A stretch of 64,000 nt of DNA. Source: Boswellia sacra. Its lineage: Eukaryota; Streptophyta; Magnoliopsida; Sapindales; Burseraceae. Below the pieces are notes generated by a model. That model was not told where the DNA came from, did no database searches, and saw only the letters and a program-made list of their open reading frames with translations. The stretch spans positions 7,501-71,500 of the forward strand of contig SNVD02013573.1 in the NCBI GenBank assembly GCA_013180625.2, read 5' to 3'. Position 1 is the stretch's first letter, and every line of letters begins with the position of its first letter. Position numbers and translations under genes: made by a program. Below are positions 32,756-44,104 of this stretch, piece by piece.

Positions 32756-33094
32756 GAAAACCTCGAACTTCTTTCTTTGTCTTAGGTGACAGCGTCTCAG
32801 TGGTCGCTTGACCTTTGACGGGATCTACCCGTATCCCTTTCTTGCCAACTACAAACCCTAATAGCTTTCTTAAGGTGACTCCAAAAACACACTTCTTCAA
32901 ATTCAGCTGCAACTTATTCTTCTTCACTTTTTTTAAGAATCTATCTAAGGCTTCAAAATGATCATCTCGAGTTCAGACTTCACCATAATGTCATTGACAT
33001 AAACTTCTATCTTCTTATGAATCATGTCATGGAATAGTATCATTGCCATTTGTTGGTAGATGGACCCTACATTCTTCAACCCAAAGGGCATTAT
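32756..33094 (-). pseudogene. Tat-1 reverse transcriptase, C-terminal part
   Basis: The minus strand reads MPFGLKNVGSIYQQMAMILF, then YVNDIMVK, where the second catalytic residue has changed (YVND for YVDD). NLKKCVFGVTLRKLLGFVVG and KTKKEVRGF follow, stopping at the Tat-2 junction. Left and right boundaries are element insertions. Confidence 0.9.
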
Positions 33095-35067
33095 AAACAA
33101 TAGATTTTTTAGACTTAATGACAAAATGAAGATGAATGTTGAGCGAAAGAAATGACCAAAATGCCCTTGGAAGCTAAAGAGGAAAGGGGTGAGAAAGAAT
33201 TGGCAAAGGGTCTCAAGAACTAACATACGACTTCAAAAAATCATAGAAATTAATCCAAAAGGAGTCTATTGATGAGTCATATACTATTTTGAAGCTATAG
33301 ATGTCTAGTTTCCATAGATATTTATGAATTATGAATTGAAGTTGAACTCGAAAAGTTATATGCAATCAAACAGATGAAGGTCAGAAGGGACTCCATTGTA
33401 AAATTGTAAAATAGGAAGGCTCGGAGTGCATATAGTCGCCTGGCTGTCAGATAGCTGTTAGGTTGTTTGCTAACAGCCACTTTGTTGTTGTCCCCTTATT
33501 TTTGGAAAATTACAATTCGAACCTTCCTTTTTTGTGTTTCTTCTTCCTTTTTTAACTCAACCCCTCTCCCACATGAAACCCTTCTCCTTACTTCTCAAGA
33601 CATCATAATCATCTCTTCTCCCTCTAGAAGATACACTTGAGAATTCAAGAAGTCTTTTCTAGTTTAAAGTTTTCGGGTGTTTTATATTGCTCTAAACCTG
33701 GAAAGCGTACATTCTAAGAGTAGTTCTCTTCTCCTTCATATTCTGTTATTTATTTTTCTTGCTTAGAATTAAGCATGTTTAGGGTTGTTTATGCTTAAAA
33801 TTAACATGTTTAGGATTTATTTTGATGCTTAGAAGCATGATTAGGATTTTATAGAATTGTTTGGTCCTTTATTTATTTTGTAAGGTGGAAATGCGTGTCG
33901 AGGTAAGTCCGCTTTCCTTTCTTTATTACAATCATGATTAGGAATTTATTTTCTTCACGAATGCTCAGAATCATGTTTAGGAGCAAATGTCTAGAATCAT
34001 GCTTAAGAGCACATGAATAGAATCATGATGGGAAAACTTATGCTTGCTTTGAAGCACGCCAGGAAATAGCATAAAATAGGTGTGAATTACCTTAGTTGCC
34101 CCTTGAATGCTTAGATTGAGCTAGAATAGCTTTGTTTGATTTTGATTGATTGAATTAGACTAGAAATGTCATCCTTAAGCTAGAAATGCCATTGCTCACT
34201 ATAAATTGATATGAATTATGCTAAAATGGCAATAGATAGAACTACCATGATAGAATTATCAAATTTAGGCTAGAATGCCATTATTCTAGATTATGGCTTT
34301 GTTCGGATTAATTGATTTATAAATGTGTGAATATATTATGAATGTATCATGTTTACGAGTGTTATTGTATGATGCCATGAACAGGTGGTGTACTCACATT
34401 GGTGGTGAGGGACCATCACTTGGAACAATTGAATGAATATTTGAATGATGTCATGAAAGAACCTTGATAGATGTTGAATAGACTCACATATGGTGGTGAG
34501 GAATTCATTATCTATTGGGTTTCGAATTGATTATTGAATGTATGGAATATATTATTTGAAGTATTTAAAGTAGAATTATTTTATTTTATTGTTGAAGAAC
34601 AAGCGAGGTAATCCTCTCCCCCTCCCCCCCATGCTTGACAAAAATGTAATCCATTCTCCTCCCTCTTTCTTTGTATGAATATATAATTACCATTAATTGA
34701 ATAATCACTTCATATGCTTAATAAAGATAAAAATGGAAATGTGTGTAAAATAAACATCTTAGGCAGACTATATAACAACATGAGCTATTTTTATTCGGTT
34801 TACTCTAGTGGAGGCTAGATTTTGATTCGGGTGAGGTGAATGACTTGTACTTAACTTCCCGAACCCATCACTAAAGGGATAAGGGTAGTTTAGGTCCTGA
34901 AGCAAGGGTTTGAATTACCCCCATTCATTTCCAATTGAATAATTAGGTGGTGCCTCCATTTCCCCAGACTTGCCCAAGGCTCGTTTGTGTTCTCTTAAGT
35001 CTTTAAAGAGGCTTTGACACAGTGTCATAGTCACAAATGCTTTAGTGAGATGAAAGCCTCGTTCACA
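33095..35067 (+). repeat. Solo Tat LTR (plus), inserted in the Tat-1 RT
   Basis: 1973 bp with the usual LTR parts, from AAACAATAGATTTTTTAGAC to GAAAGCCTCGTTCACA, without internal sequence or PBS. The RT continues on both sides (YYYKV to the right, MPFGLKN to the left). ATTAT at 33090-33094 and AGTAT at 35068-35072 could be a TSD with one change. A solo LTR is the usual product of recombination between the two LTRs of one element. Confidence 0.85.
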
Positions 35068-36119
35068 AGTATCACCTTGTAATAGTAGGTTTCCCACTCC
35101 GTAATAAAGGCCGTTTTCATCTTATCTTCGTTGGCCATCATTATCTGGTTGTATCCAGAAAAACTATCTACAAAGGAGATCATGAAGGTGACTACAACAC
35201 TATCTACCAACATGTTTATGTGAGGCAAGGGAAAGTTATCCTTTGGCGAGGCCATATTCAAGTCTTGATAATCGACACATATTCGAACCCTTTTATCCCT
35301 CTTTGACAGAAACACGATGTTGGCTAACTATTTTGGATAATTCAACATATGCAAGAACTTGGCTTTAATATGCTTGGACACTTCTTCCTTGATCTTTTGA
35401 GCTCATTCTGGTCTCAACCTTCTCAACTTGTGTTTGATCAATTTCATGTGTAGATATGTCGAAATTGTGTGCTTGGTGATACTTCTATCGATTCCAAGCA
35501 TGCAATCGTAGGACCAAATGAAGACTTCTTCATGTTCCTTTATTAATTTTCAACTCTCTCTCTCTTTATCTCTTTATGAGTAGTATCAAGTGCTATGCAT
35601 ATATTCTTAGGATTTTCAATTGTGCCAAGATTAATGCCATGAGTTTGAATGGTATGTATGTCAAATATGCTAGTGAAATGCAAATTAACATGCATAGTTC
35701 CATCAGGAAAGACATCACATAAGTAAGTAAAGTTATCTTTCATTGCATTGAATTTGGAAACATATACAATGTTCTCTTCTTCAAAGAGGTTAGGAACAAA
35801 TACATCTTCATAACAGATATCTTTGATTTCTTTTTTAATGAAAGTAGCAAGGTCAACAGACAGGTCTATTAGAGGCACTAGATCCTGAGGCTTCTCTTCC
35901 TTGATCTTCATCTTCTCTATATCCTCAACCAACTCATATCCCTTAGAGATTCTGGCTTGGAGCATGTCTTCGAAAATTTCAAAATTGGGTTTTAGCTTTC
36001 CTCTATAAACCCATGGTTTAGTAGCTCTCACATACTTTGTATCTTATGCTTTGACAATCTTGATAAGCTCCCATTTCTTGGGCTTAAAGTCTCCATCTTC
36101 ATCGAACTCATAGCCTAGC
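35068..36119 (-). pseudogene. Tat-1 pre-RT and N-terminal reverse transcriptase
   Basis: 36031-35543 encodes the pre-RT segment (FEEENIVYVSKFNAMKDNFT, with KGYELVEDIEKMKIKEEKPQ). After a gap with stops, 35315-35068 gives KRDKRVRICVDYQDLNMASP, KDNFPLPHINMLVDS, SFVDSFSGYNQIMMANEDKM and TYYYKV. It contains a single copy of the block duplicated in Tat-2. Cut at 35068 by the solo LTR. Confidence 0.88.
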
Positions 36120-36790
36120 CTTCGTACAGTGGTTTAGCCCTTGAAATCTAAAAGGGGTGGTAGTCCTCCTTTATTCTTCCCCAGCCTAGTTCTTGGCAAG
36201 TATCCTTACTTCTTCATGATCGCAACAACTATCAGACTGGCCTCACCAATCATAGATACATGAAAGCCACCCATGCAAGGTATCCCTTCAACCTTCACAC
36301 TTAAAGCAACGGGAGCAATAGTTGAGACGGTATGGCTAGTCACAATCTCCTTATCCAAGTTGAAACGATTTTCTAAAGGTGGAAGGAACTCCACCAAGAG
36401 GATGGAACCATGCTTGGCCCAACAAAGCACAAAGGTGATAGGAATGTCAAGGATCGTGAACTTAATCACCACTTGAATTGGCCCAGTCTTCACTAACACA
36501 TTAAAGATTCCAAAAGCACTCCTCTTCAAGTCATTATAAGCAATAATCACCATCTCACAGGGCTCAAGGTCATCTTCTTCAATACCAAACTTGTGTAATA
36601 TCTTTATAGGCACAATATTCATGGTAGACCTATCATCCACAGTGATGTAAGGAGAAACCTTCCTTCCTATCTTCGTGATGACAAACAATGGTTTGTTATG
36701 ATTCCTCCCTTCGAAAGGCAAGTCATTATCAGTGAAGGTGATCGTACCTTTCTTATTTACCCCTTTAGGTTCTCTCCTAGTCATGGCAGC
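36120..36790 (-). pseudogene. Tat-1 protease and G-patch-like segment
   Basis: An open frame from 36756 to 36206 holds DLPFEGRNHNKPLFVITKIG, VDDRSTMNIVPIKILHKFGI and EDDLEPCEMVIIAYNDLKRS. The active loop reads DDRS where Tat proteases have a D(D/N)GS loop. After a stop (MKK*GY) a G-patch-like GYLPRTRLGKNKGG follows, then EFDEDGDFKPKKWELIKIVK. Confidence 0.75.
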
Positions 36791-38772
36791 TGCGAATAAG
36801 ACTTTCATCCTATCAGAGCGTTTGCGAACACGATACTGTGTCAAAGCCTCTTTCAAGACTTAAGAAAATATAAACGAGCCATGGGCACATCTAGAGAATA
36901 GAGTCACCACCCAATTAGTCAATTGGGAATGAATGGGCCTAATCCAATCCCTCGCTTTAGGATCTAAACTACCCTTATTCCTTTAGAGACGGGTTCAAAA
37001 AGTTAGGTATGAGTTGTTCACCTCGCACGGATCAAAATCCAGCCTCCACTAAGGTATATCTAATAAAAATAGCTTAGGTTGTTAAATAGTCTACCTAAGT
37101 GGTTCATTTTATGCACAGAGTATTCATTATATTTTTTTAAAGACATGTAAGGTGACACAATCAAAATAGTTGTATATTCATACGAAAAAAAAAGCGACGA
37201 GAATAGATTACAATTCTTTTCAAACATTGAGGAATGGGAGGAGGATTACGATAATTTTGTTATTCAACAAATAAAGCAAATACCACTTCCAACACTTCAA
37301 ATATAACATTCATACTATTCATGGCATTCATTGCATATTATAAATTTAATATAAACATTCAATTTGAAACTTGATAGATAATGAGTTCCTTACCACTATA
37401 TATGAGTATATTCAATGTCTATCAAGACCCTTTCATGGAATCATACAATCATGATTGTTCAATTATTCTTCTAAACATGGTAATTAGCCAAAATAAAATC
37501 AATCAATCAATTTAAAATTAAATTCAAAGGCATAATCTAGAATCATGGCACTTCTACCTAGATTTGATATTTTTTATCATGGTAATTTTACCTATGCATG
37601 GCGATTCCCGCCTATTCATAGTAATCATAGTGAATCATAGCATTTCTAGCCTAACCATGGCATTTCTAACTTGATTCAATCAATATCAGTCATGGCTATT
37701 CTAACCTAAAACAAGTAATCAAGGGTAAACATGATAATTCTTACCTATTCTATGTTATTTCCTAGCATGCTTCAAAGTAATTATAAGTTTTCTTAGCACG
37801 ATTCTAATCATGTGCTCTTAATATAATTATAGACATGTGCTCCTAAGCATTACTCTATGCATTCACAAAGAAAGTAAACTCCTAGCATGATTCCAAATCG
37901 AAAAAGGAAAGACTTAGCTCGACTTGCTATTCATCTTGTAAAACAAACATGGGTTAGAACAATTCATAATAACCATAAATGTGCTTCTAAGCTTCAAATT
38001 AAAACCTAAACATTCTCATTCTAAGCATAATAAAACCTAGGCATGCTTAATTCTAAGCAAGAAAAGTAAATAAGAAAAGAGGAAGGAGAAGAAAGAACTG
38101 CTCTCAAGATGTACCCTTTTCAAGTTTAAAGCAATAGAATGCCTCAAAAAATTTTAAACTAGAAAAGGCTTCTTGAATTCTCAAGTGTCTTCAAGAGGGA
38201 GAAGAGAGGATTTATATGCATGTTGAAATGTGAACCAAGGGGAGGTTTTGTATAGTTGAAGGGTTGAGTTGAAAAAGGCAGTAAAGAAACAAAAAAAGAA
38301 AGGTTGCAATCGAAATTTACCAAAATAAAATAGAGAACCATCGACCAACTATTTGAGGATCGTCGACAGAAATGGAAGAGTTGGCTAGCTATGGGTGGAC
38401 CATCGACTATTGGTAAGACAGTCGGTTAGTGGTGGCCCACCAAACCCCCATTGTTTTGCATTTTTTCAATGCAATCCTCCTTCAACCTTCATCCATTTGA
38501 TCACACGTAACTCTTCAAGTTTAAGGACGATTTGCAATCCATAAAATTCTATGAAAACTAGACATCTGTAGCTTCGCAACGGTATATGAGTCATCACCGA
38601 ATTCTTTATGGATTAATTTTTTTGATTTTTCAAAATCAGATGTTAGTTTTCAAAACGTTTGGTCAGTTTCTTCCTGCCTTTCTTCCTTTGCTTTCAAGGG
38701 CGTTTCAGTCATTTCCATTGCTCGATATTCATCTTTAGTTGATCATCGAGCCTCCAAAATCAAGTGTCCATA
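36791..38772 (-). repeat. Solo Tat LTR (minus), inserted in the Tat-1 protease region
   Basis: 1982 bp. On the minus strand it runs from TATGGACACTTGATTTTGGA to GAAAGTCTTATTCGCA. Tat-1 coding sense continues across it (VEISMATTPNEMLT to MTRREPKG). The 5-mers next to it (GCAGC, TGAGT) do not match, so the TSD has decayed or was lost. Confidence 0.85.
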
Positions 38773-39025
38773 TGAGTCAACATCTCATTAGGAGTGGTAG
38801 CCATTGAAATCTCCACATCTGCCAAAGCCTTCACCATGGCTTCTCTATGCTTTTGGGACGGGATTAACAAGTCCCAAATGTTACCATTCACTTGAGTCTT
38901 CTCAATTATTTGATGACTTAGTCTTCTTCTTCTTTGACCTCTTCCTTGGCAACCTCTTTGCCTTTCTCAATTTCTTTTTCCTTCTCCTTCTCATGGTAAA
39001 ATCTACCACTCCGTGTTATTCCTTA
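38773..39025 (-). pseudogene. Tat-1 gag-protease linker, downstream fragment
   Basis: The minus strand encodes NIWDLLIPSQKHREAMVKAL and ADVEISMATTPNEMLT, parallel to 20655-20780 in Tat-2 (IWDLLKSTQKHRKAMAK). Upstream is the Lys/Glu-rich KEEVKEE-type stretch. It ends at the Tekay insertion. Confidence 0.85.
39021..39025. repeat. Target-site duplication CCTTA of the Tekay element
   Basis: CCTTA before TGTAGAATTTC and again at 46026-46030 after the LTR end GGCGTGACA. Perfect 5-bp match. Confidence 0.95.
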
Positions 39026-39141
39026 TGTAGAATTTCAAAAGAAAATTAATATGTATGCATTTATATATTACAAAATTTAGAAACCATGTCTCAAGGATTA
39101 AGTGGGTTGAAAGTTAGTGGACTTAGGCCCATGAATCAAGG

Positions 39142-39176
<35 letters not shown>

Positions 39177-39789
39177 AGGATTTTTCTGGAAATGGGATAT
39201 AGGGAGGAGGAGAGTCTCACGGTTATAGGGAGAGGAAAAGGGAACAAGGAGAAGAAGAAAAGAGAGAAAAAATTTCAAAGACGTATATAAGCTTGGAATA
39301 CAAGTAGGGATTTTCTAACACTATACTTACATCATGTCACATATTTTGTTGTTTTGATTGATATTGGTTTGTTATGCATGTGACCTATTCTAAATTGATT
39401 GTTTTGTTGCATGGATGATGAATTATGAATGAAACTACTTATTGTAAGTTGATTGTTTTGTTGTTTGAATGAGGAAGTATGTACGAAAACTAAGTGCTTA
39501 TGAAGTGAAGTAAAGATGGTTCTTAAGGGGGAGTTGTGGTTCATGTGACTGTCTTGTGTTGTTTGAGCTGATGCATATTTCTGGATTGAGAATTGTATGA
39601 TTTTTCATTTGTTTAGGAAAATAGACACATGAAGCTTTATTTAGCTGCTAATTTCATGAATTTGGAGTTAAAATGAATTTTTGATGAATTTTTTAAGTTG
39701 GAAGTCGAAATCTGGAAATGAGATGCTGTGACCGACTTAATAGAACAGGTTCACAGCTCTGGATTTTGATACTGACATTTCATTCGACA

Positions 39790-40375
39790 ACACTCGACAT
39801 TCGTTTGTCGAGTGTCGAGTGGAATATGTCAAGTGTCAGGTGTGAACGACTCGAGTGTCGAGTGGTTGTTATCTAGTGTCGAGTGCAATATGTCGAGTGT
39901 CGGGTGTGAACGGGTCAAGTGTCAAGTGGAATATATCGAGTGTCGGGGGTGAACAGGTCAAGTGTCGAGTGAGCAGTGTTACGTGCTGCATGCACGACTC
40001 GAGGCACACGTCGAGTGTTGAGTGTCTAGTGAGTGATATTGAGTGTCGAGTGTCTGGTGTTGAGTGTCGAGTGAATAGTGTTACATGCTGCAAGCACGAC
40101 TCGTCGTGCATGTTTGAGTGTCGAGTGTCTGGTGTCGAGTGTCAAGTGAATAGTGTCACGTGCTGCATGCACGACTCGACGCGTAGGTTCGAGTGTCGAG
40201 TGTCTAGTGAGTGATGTCGAGTGTCGGGTGCAAACAGTGTCGAGTGTCGAGAGGCATCTGTCGAGTGTCGGTTGTGAACAGCATCGAGTGTCGAGTGAAT
40301 AGCGTCACGTGTTCATGCACGACTTGACATGCATGAGTCAAGTGTCGAGTGTCTAGTGTCGAGTGTCGAGCAGAA
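39790..40375 (+). repeat. TCGAGTG heptamer minisatellite in the Tekay 5' LTR
   Basis: Dozens of GTGTCGAGTG/TCGAGTGTC units, separated by GGTGTGAACAG and TGCATGCACGACTCG phrases. It translates into long Cys/Val/Ser-rich open frames (39855-40214) that are artefacts of the repeat. The matching array in the 3' LTR (44875-45320) has fewer units. Confidence 0.92.
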
Positions 40376-40489
40376 TTACATAATTGACCCAAATTGACTG
40401 CACACTTCCTGAAAGTCTAGGATTTTTTATAAAAATTGTATTTTCTTGAAATTTATCGTAGAAATTATATTGAAAGGTTGTAAATGTAT

Positions 40490-40680
40490 GCATTAGACCT
40501 TGGATGGGCTGTTTTGTATAAAGGTCCAAGGAGAATGCGAATATGAAATTTTTAGTGTTGGACTTTGGATGGGCTGTTTTGTATACGGATCCAAGGGGAA
40601 CACGAATATAATAAACACGATGTGTTGGACCTTGGATGGGCCGTTTTGTATACGGATCCAAGGGGAACACGAATATAAAC
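40490..40680 (+). repeat. 65-bp tandem repeat in the Tekay 5' LTR
   Basis: Three units containing TTGGACCTTGGATGGGCCGT and ATACGGATCCAAGG at about 40494, 40557 and 40625. The 3' LTR holds two (45445-45565). Confidence 0.85.
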
Positions 40681-41065
40681 TTGATGTACGAATGAATATA
40701 ATTGTTTGATTTATTATTGTTGGGTGTGTAATTCTGTAATTGAGTAATTGTTGAATGCATGTGATTTAGTATAATGTTAGAATCTTTCCTACTGGCTTTA
40801 TGCTCACCCCCTCCCTCCACAGCTACATAGAAAGATATTCATACTAGTGGTGTTCCAGAGCTTTCCTAGGGAGTCTGGAGTCTGCATGCATACGATGAGT
40901 TTTGGGGACGGTCTTGATTCTCCTAGCTTATGATGGGAGATTTTGTTATGTGACTAGCAGCTTATGTATTGATTTTAGTCACCAGTGTATGTAAAGTTTA
41001 TTTACAACAAATGGTCATATGCTGTAATGAATTCATGGGATGTATATAAAAAAAAATGAGATATG

Positions 41066-41700
41066 ACAGTACAACAATATGAGGCACTATTTACTGCCTT
41101 TTCCTGCTTTGCACCTGGTTTGGTGGCAGATGAGGCTAGCAAGGCTCGGAGATTTCAAAAGGGACTGAGAGATGACATCAGACCCTCAGTTGTAGTGTGT
41201 AGATTGACGACATATTCTGATGTGGTGGAGACTGCCTTAGTTGCTGAACAGGAGATATCCTATAGTCACAGGGTGGGGGTTATTGGCATACCTTCTAGAG
41301 GAGTAAGACAGCATGATCATTCAACTAAGAGACAGAGAACTCATTCTAGTAGGATTTCCTTTAATTCTCAGTCTCAGCAACTGCAATCTCAAGGCTCCAT
41401 GTCAAGTGGGTCTTCAGAGAGTTTGTTATGGGTGTGGAAAACCAGGTCATTTGCAACGTCACTGTCCCAGATGTTATAGATGTGGACAATACGGTCACAT
41501 TCAACGGGATTGTCCAGCAGGGATGAAAGGTCCTCAGAGTGTCACTAGTCAAACCCAACTAACTCCTCGACAAGGGTCAGAGTCACAGTCTAGACCACCG
41601 TTTCAAGGATATAATACTCAGTTACATCAGACATCTCAGAGGTCTCAGGCAGCTTCTTCTCAATCTGTTAGGCCTCAAAGATCATCTTAGAGTACTAGAC
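41066..41700 (+). pseudogene. Tekay gag, C-terminal part
   Basis: The frame TVQQYEALFTAFSCFAPGLV, then KARRFQKGLRDDIRPSVVV, is the end of the gypsy capsid domain. The nucleocapsid follows after a frame change: [14 protein letters not shown] and [14 protein letters not shown], two CCHC knuckles. A Gln/Ser-rich tail ends at 41690. The capsid N-terminus is deleted. Confidence 0.88.
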
Positions 41701-42310
41701 ATTAGGGACAGATGACTCAGGGACGAGTTTTTTGCTCTAACTCAGCTGACAGAGCCTATGGACAACGTGGTTGTGGGAGGTACATTATTGGTTTTTAACG
41801 CATGGGCCCGTGTTTTATTTGGTTATAGAGCTACTCATTCTTTTATATCTACCCATTTTGCATCTGCATTAGGATTACAGTCTGATTTGTTGGACTCTGT
41901 ATTACACATGGAGTCACCTATGGGTACTACTCTAGAAGTTTGGAGGATATGTCGTTCCTGTATGCTAGAGATAAATGGGTACAAGTTGTCAGTTGATTTC
42001 ATACTTATGGATTTCACTGAGTATGATGTGATATTAGGAATGGATTGGTTGTCAGCTTATCGAGCTATATTAGACTGTCACAAGAAGAAAGTGATAATCC
42101 ACATGCCAGAGGGGATCGTTTTCAATTTTCATGGGGACAAATATGCATTATTGCATTACCCTTTGCTTGGGTCGCAAAACAAGAAAGGGGTCAGGAACAT
42201 GATAGCAAGTATATTAGTATCAGAGACTAATAAAGGGGTTTCTGAACTTCCTCGCGTGGTAAATGATTTTCCTGATGTTTTTCCTGAAGAATTGCCTGGG
42301 TTACCTCGAA
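41701..42310 (+). pseudogene. Tekay protease
   Basis: LFGYRATHSFISTHFASALG lies where the retropepsin active site (DSGATHSF) belongs: the catalytic Asp-Ser-Gly is now Gly-Tyr-Arg, so it cannot cleave. It continues MDFTEYDVILGMDWLSAYRA and DCHKKKVI, then [17 protein letters not shown] at the RT border, where a frameshift follows. Confidence 0.88.
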
Positions 42311-42830
42311 CTAGATAAAGTGGAGTTTGCTATCGAAGTGTATCCAGGAGTGACACCCATATCAGTTGCTCCTTATCGAATGGCTCATGCAGAGTTGAGG
42401 GAGCTAAAGCTACAAATAGAAGAATTGTTAGAGAAAGGATTCATCCGACCCAGTACTTCTTCCTGGGGTGCACCAGCATTATTTGTAAAGAAGAAAGAAG
42501 GTTCATTGCGTTTATGTATAGATTACAGGTAGTTAAATCGGGTTACACTGAAAAACAAATATCCTTTACCTAGGATCGATGATTTGTTCGACCAGTTAAG
42601 GGGATCTTATTGTTTTTCCAAGATAGATCTTCGTTCGGGGTATCATCAGTTGAGAATAAGGGAAGGAGATATACCCAAGACTGCTTTTCGTACCCGGTAC
42701 GGGCATTATGAGTTTTTGGTCATGCCATTTGGACTAACTAATGCTCCTACTGCCTTTATGGATTTGATGAACCGTATTTTTAGACCTCACGTAGACCAAT
42801 TTGTCATCGTGTTTGTAGATGATATCCTTA
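42311..42830 (+). pseudogene. Tekay reverse transcriptase, C-terminus deleted
   Basis: [20 protein letters not shown], then [20 protein letters not shown], a stop in place of the Gln/Asp after CIDYR, then [40 protein letters not shown] and the catalytic FVDDIL at about 42815-42830. It stops there: the thumb region and the whole RNase H are missing and integrase sequence follows. Confidence 0.9.
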
Positions 42831-43530
42831 AGGAATTTCATCACTCTAAATTTGTTGTTCATCTTGGTGGTACCAAGATGTATCATGATTTACGTCGCCA
42901 GTTCTGGTGGAAAGGAATGAAGAAGGATGTTGCTGAATATGTGTCCAGATGCCTTACTTGTCAACAAGTGAAGGCTGAGCATCAAAGGCCTGCAGGATTA
43001 CTCCAACCACTACCTGTAGCAGAGTGGAAATGGGATCGCATCACCATGGATTTTGTTACTGGATTACCACGTTCTTTAAAAGGGAAGGATAAATATGGGT
43101 GATCGTAGATAGGTTAACCAAAGTATCACACTTTCTTCCTATACGTACAACCAATTCAGTGGATGTTTTGAGTCGGATGTTCATTAAAGAAATTGTGAGA
43201 TTGCATGGAGTTCCGATTTTAGTGGTGTCAGACAGAGATTCCAGGTTTACCGCTCAATTTTGGCAAAGCCTTCAAATAGCTATGGGCACTCAGTTGTTAT
43301 TTAATACAACCTTCCACCCTCAAACTGATGGTCAATCAGAGTGCATTATTTAAAATTTGGAAGATATGTTAAGGGCTTGTGTGATGGATTTTCAAGGTAA
43401 TTAGAAGGATCATTTACCACTTGTGGAATTTGCATACAACAACAATTACCAATCAAGTATTAGAATGGCACCTTTCGAGGCACACTATGGTAGACCGTGT
43501 AGGTCCCCTTTATGTTGGGTATAAGTGGAA
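42831..43530 (+). pseudogene. Tekay integrase
   Basis: The zinc domain ([34 protein letters not shown]) is joined in frame to the RT end. The core has [28 protein letters not shown] and [12 protein letters not shown], with all three catalytic acids. There are stops at about 43100, 43350 and 43400. The GPY/F part at 43660-43800 is decayed. Confidence 0.9.
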
Positions 43531-43849
43531 AAAGCTACCTTATTAGGACTTGAGCTTGTACGAGAGATGACTGAAAAGGTGAAATTGATACGTCAACGTT
43601 TACTTACAGCCCAGAGTCGATAGAAAAGCTATGTAAACAAAAAGAGATGACCGTTAGAATTAAAAGTGGGTGACCATGCGTTTTTAAAGGTGTCTCCGCG
43701 TAAAGGCTTGATGCGTTTTGGACAGAAAGGTAAACTTGCTCCACGCTACATTGGCCCATTTGAAATTCTAAGACGGGTTGGCGAAGTAGCTTAAGAGCTA
43801 GCATTGCCGCCACGATTATCGGGAATTCATAACACATGTACTAGATTGG

Positions 43850-44056
43850 ACTGAGTTGGATATTCAATAAGATGTTTTGTATGAAGAGGTTCCTATTCAA
43901 ATCTTGGACACAAGAGTGCAAGTCCTACGTGGCAAGACCATTCCATTACTCAAGGTCTTGTGGAAACATCATGGCAATGAAGAGGCCACGTGGGACTTAG
44001 AGTCAGACATTCAAAGAAAGTATCCAGAGCTTTTGACGGCAAGAGGTAATTTCTGA
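43850..44056 (+). pseudogene. Tekay chromodomain-like C-terminus
   Basis: EEVPIQILDTRVQVLRGKTI, then LLKVLWKHHGNEEATWDLES and DIQRKYPELL, the form seen at the end of plant chromoviruses. It probably steers integration to marked chromatin. The stop is at 44054-44056. Confidence 0.8.
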
Positions 44057-44090
44057 CTCATATTTTCAAATTTTGAGGACAAAATTTTCT

Positions 44091-44104
44091 TTAGGAGGGT
44101 AAGT
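44091..44104 (+). other. Tekay polypurine tract
   Basis: TTAGGAGGGTAAGT immediately before the LTR start TGTAGAG, preceded by the T-rich TTTTGAGGACAAAATTTTC common in this clade. Confidence 0.8.

Larger units (their letters stand above)
39026..41065 (+). repeat. Tekay 5' LTR, 3' end deleted
   Basis: Starts TGTAGAATTTCAAAAG and follows the 3' LTR up to AAAATGAGATAT at 41065. The remaining LTR end (GATGTTAGGGCGTGACA) is absent. It is longer than the other LTR because of an expanded (TA)n at 39147-39174, more TCGAGTG repeats and three copies of a 65-bp unit against two. Confidence 0.9.

Noticed and set aside
39855..40214. 119-aa Cys/Val/Ser-rich open frame with regular VSGVECRV repeats
   Set aside because: It is the translation of the TCGAGTG minisatellite in the Tekay LTR; the other strand is equally open (RHSTLDTRHS repeats). 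No start context or independent support.
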